Part shown: positions 63,346-64,000 of the stretch, piece after piece
How positions within the stretch are numbered: position 1 is the first letter of the stretch
Layout: every line of letters starts with the position of its first letter
Source of the DNA: Saccopteryx bilineata
Lineage: Eukaryota; Chordata; Mammalia; Chiroptera; Emballonuridae
Assembly (NCBI RefSeq): GCF_036850765.1
Contig: NC_089493.1
Span: 295,214,349-295,278,348 of the forward strand
Direction: 5' to 3'
Length of the DNA: 64,000 nt
Translations under genes and position numbers: made by a program
Notes under the pieces: model-generated
What the model saw: the letters and a program-made list of their open reading frames with translations, nothing else
Database searches by the model: none
What the model was told of the DNA's origin: nothing

Positions 63346-63474
63346 TCTGGTGAGTGATAGGGATGGAAACTGGAAACTCACTGCTTCTCTTGCTGAGATG
63401 AGATCCCTCCTAACACACCTTGTCATTCCTGAGCCCACGGCAAATGCTCAGCACGTGTTGGCGGTACTGTCATA

Positions 63475-63578
63475 AGTGCTTGGAGGAATTTTTAGAAAAT
63501 TCAGACTCCAGTGATCCACTGCAGACCTACAGAAGCAGAGAATCTAGTCATGGGGCCCGAGGATCTATTATTTAAAGC

Positions 63579-63664
<86 letters not shown>

Positions 63665-63690
63665 CTGATGACTAACCACATTTGGGAGCA
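63475..63690 (-). repeat. MER-type hAT fragment split by a (TG)n(AG)n microsatellite
   Basis: AAAATTCAGACTCCAGTG, CAGAAGCAGAGAATCTAG and GGGCCCGAGGATCTATTATTTAAAG belong to the same old hAT group as 4,017 and 33,895. GATTCTGATGACTAACCACATTTGGG resumes after the microsatellite. (TG)18 occupies 63,584-63,620 and (AG)20 63,621-63,661. The end of the window (63,690-64,000) is unassigned. Confidence 0.6.
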
Positions 63691-64000
63691 GTTGATGTAT
63701 TTGATTATCTTTCTTATACTTGAATAGGTTTGGTGGTGGGGAGCTCATCACCTCTTAAAGCTTCCCATTCTACACTGGATCCATTTTTATATTGAGGTAA
63801 AACCTGTTTACCCTTACCTCCCACTTCTAACCCCCTTGGGGCTACACAAAACATTTCAAATCTCTTTCTCACATGACAGCTCCTCAGATATTTTCAGACA
63901 GCTGTCATATTCCTGCTGAGCCTTCTCTTCTTCTGGGGGGAAAAAAATGGCTACATTCGCTCATGGTTCTTAAAAAAAAAGTAACGATGAACTGATCCTT

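Overview
The window looks like euchromatic nuclear DNA from a bat, most likely a horseshoe bat (Rhinolophus) or a close relative. That rests on the interspersed repeats. There are about ten copies of a ~370 bp tRNA-derived SINE whose head, body and tail match what I remember of Rhin-1 (Rhinolophidae/Hipposideridae). There are also about ten copies of VES-like bat tRNA SINEs, several hAT MITEs with perfect 8-bp target duplications, and old mammalian repeats (MIR, L2, L1M, MER-type hAT, Tigger). I could not search a database, so family names come from recalled consensus sequences.

I find no host protein-coding exon, tRNA gene, rRNA or other conventional RNA gene that I can support. Nearly every long open frame lies in a tandem repeat that lacks stop codons because of its composition, or in a SINE. 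The window reads as intergenic or intronic sequence. The only coding remnants are decayed transposable-element genes: three L1 ORF2 C-termini, an older L1 ORF2 body, one frameshifted hAT transposase, the C-terminal tail of a second hAT transposase, and a short transposase tail in a third DNA transposon.

Layout. 0-1.1 kb: a 59-67 bp minisatellite running off the left edge. 1.2-6.3 kb: SINEs, an 859 bp hAT element, MIR/L2/MER fragments and an array of ten identical 30-mers. 6.3-8.1 kb: a 1.7 kb nearly pure purine minisatellite. 8.1-20 kb: L2, MIR, a MITE, Rhin-1 copies, a 33-bp minisatellite and a rearranged L1 locus. 20.1-20.6 kb: a second purine tract. 20.6-31 kb: MIR-rich sequence, a MITE, microsatellites, then Rhin-1 and an L1 3' end. 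31-40.5 kb: SINEs, old L1, two MITEs, L2 and another L1 3' end. 40.6-45.2 kb: a Tigger transposon whose interior has expanded into a ~3.5 kb minisatellite, plus a second copy of its end embedded in a SINE. 45.2-56 kb: hAT transposase pseudogene, SINEs, a 5'-inverted L1, L2, and the longest MITE copy. 56.5-56.9 kb: a minisatellite with 70-bp higher-order structure. 57-64 kb: an old hAT with microsatellites, mostly unassigned sequence with a repeat-poor AT-rich block, a SINE with internal expansion, and MIR/MER fragments at the right end.

The standout is 40.6-45.2 kb. The minisatellite unit is recognisably a piece of the Tigger element that flanks it on both sides, and an unexpanded version of the same element end sits as a patch inside a neighbouring SINE. 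Six minisatellites in 64 kb, several with higher-order structure, would fit a subtelomeric or otherwise recombination-rich location, but this is inference.
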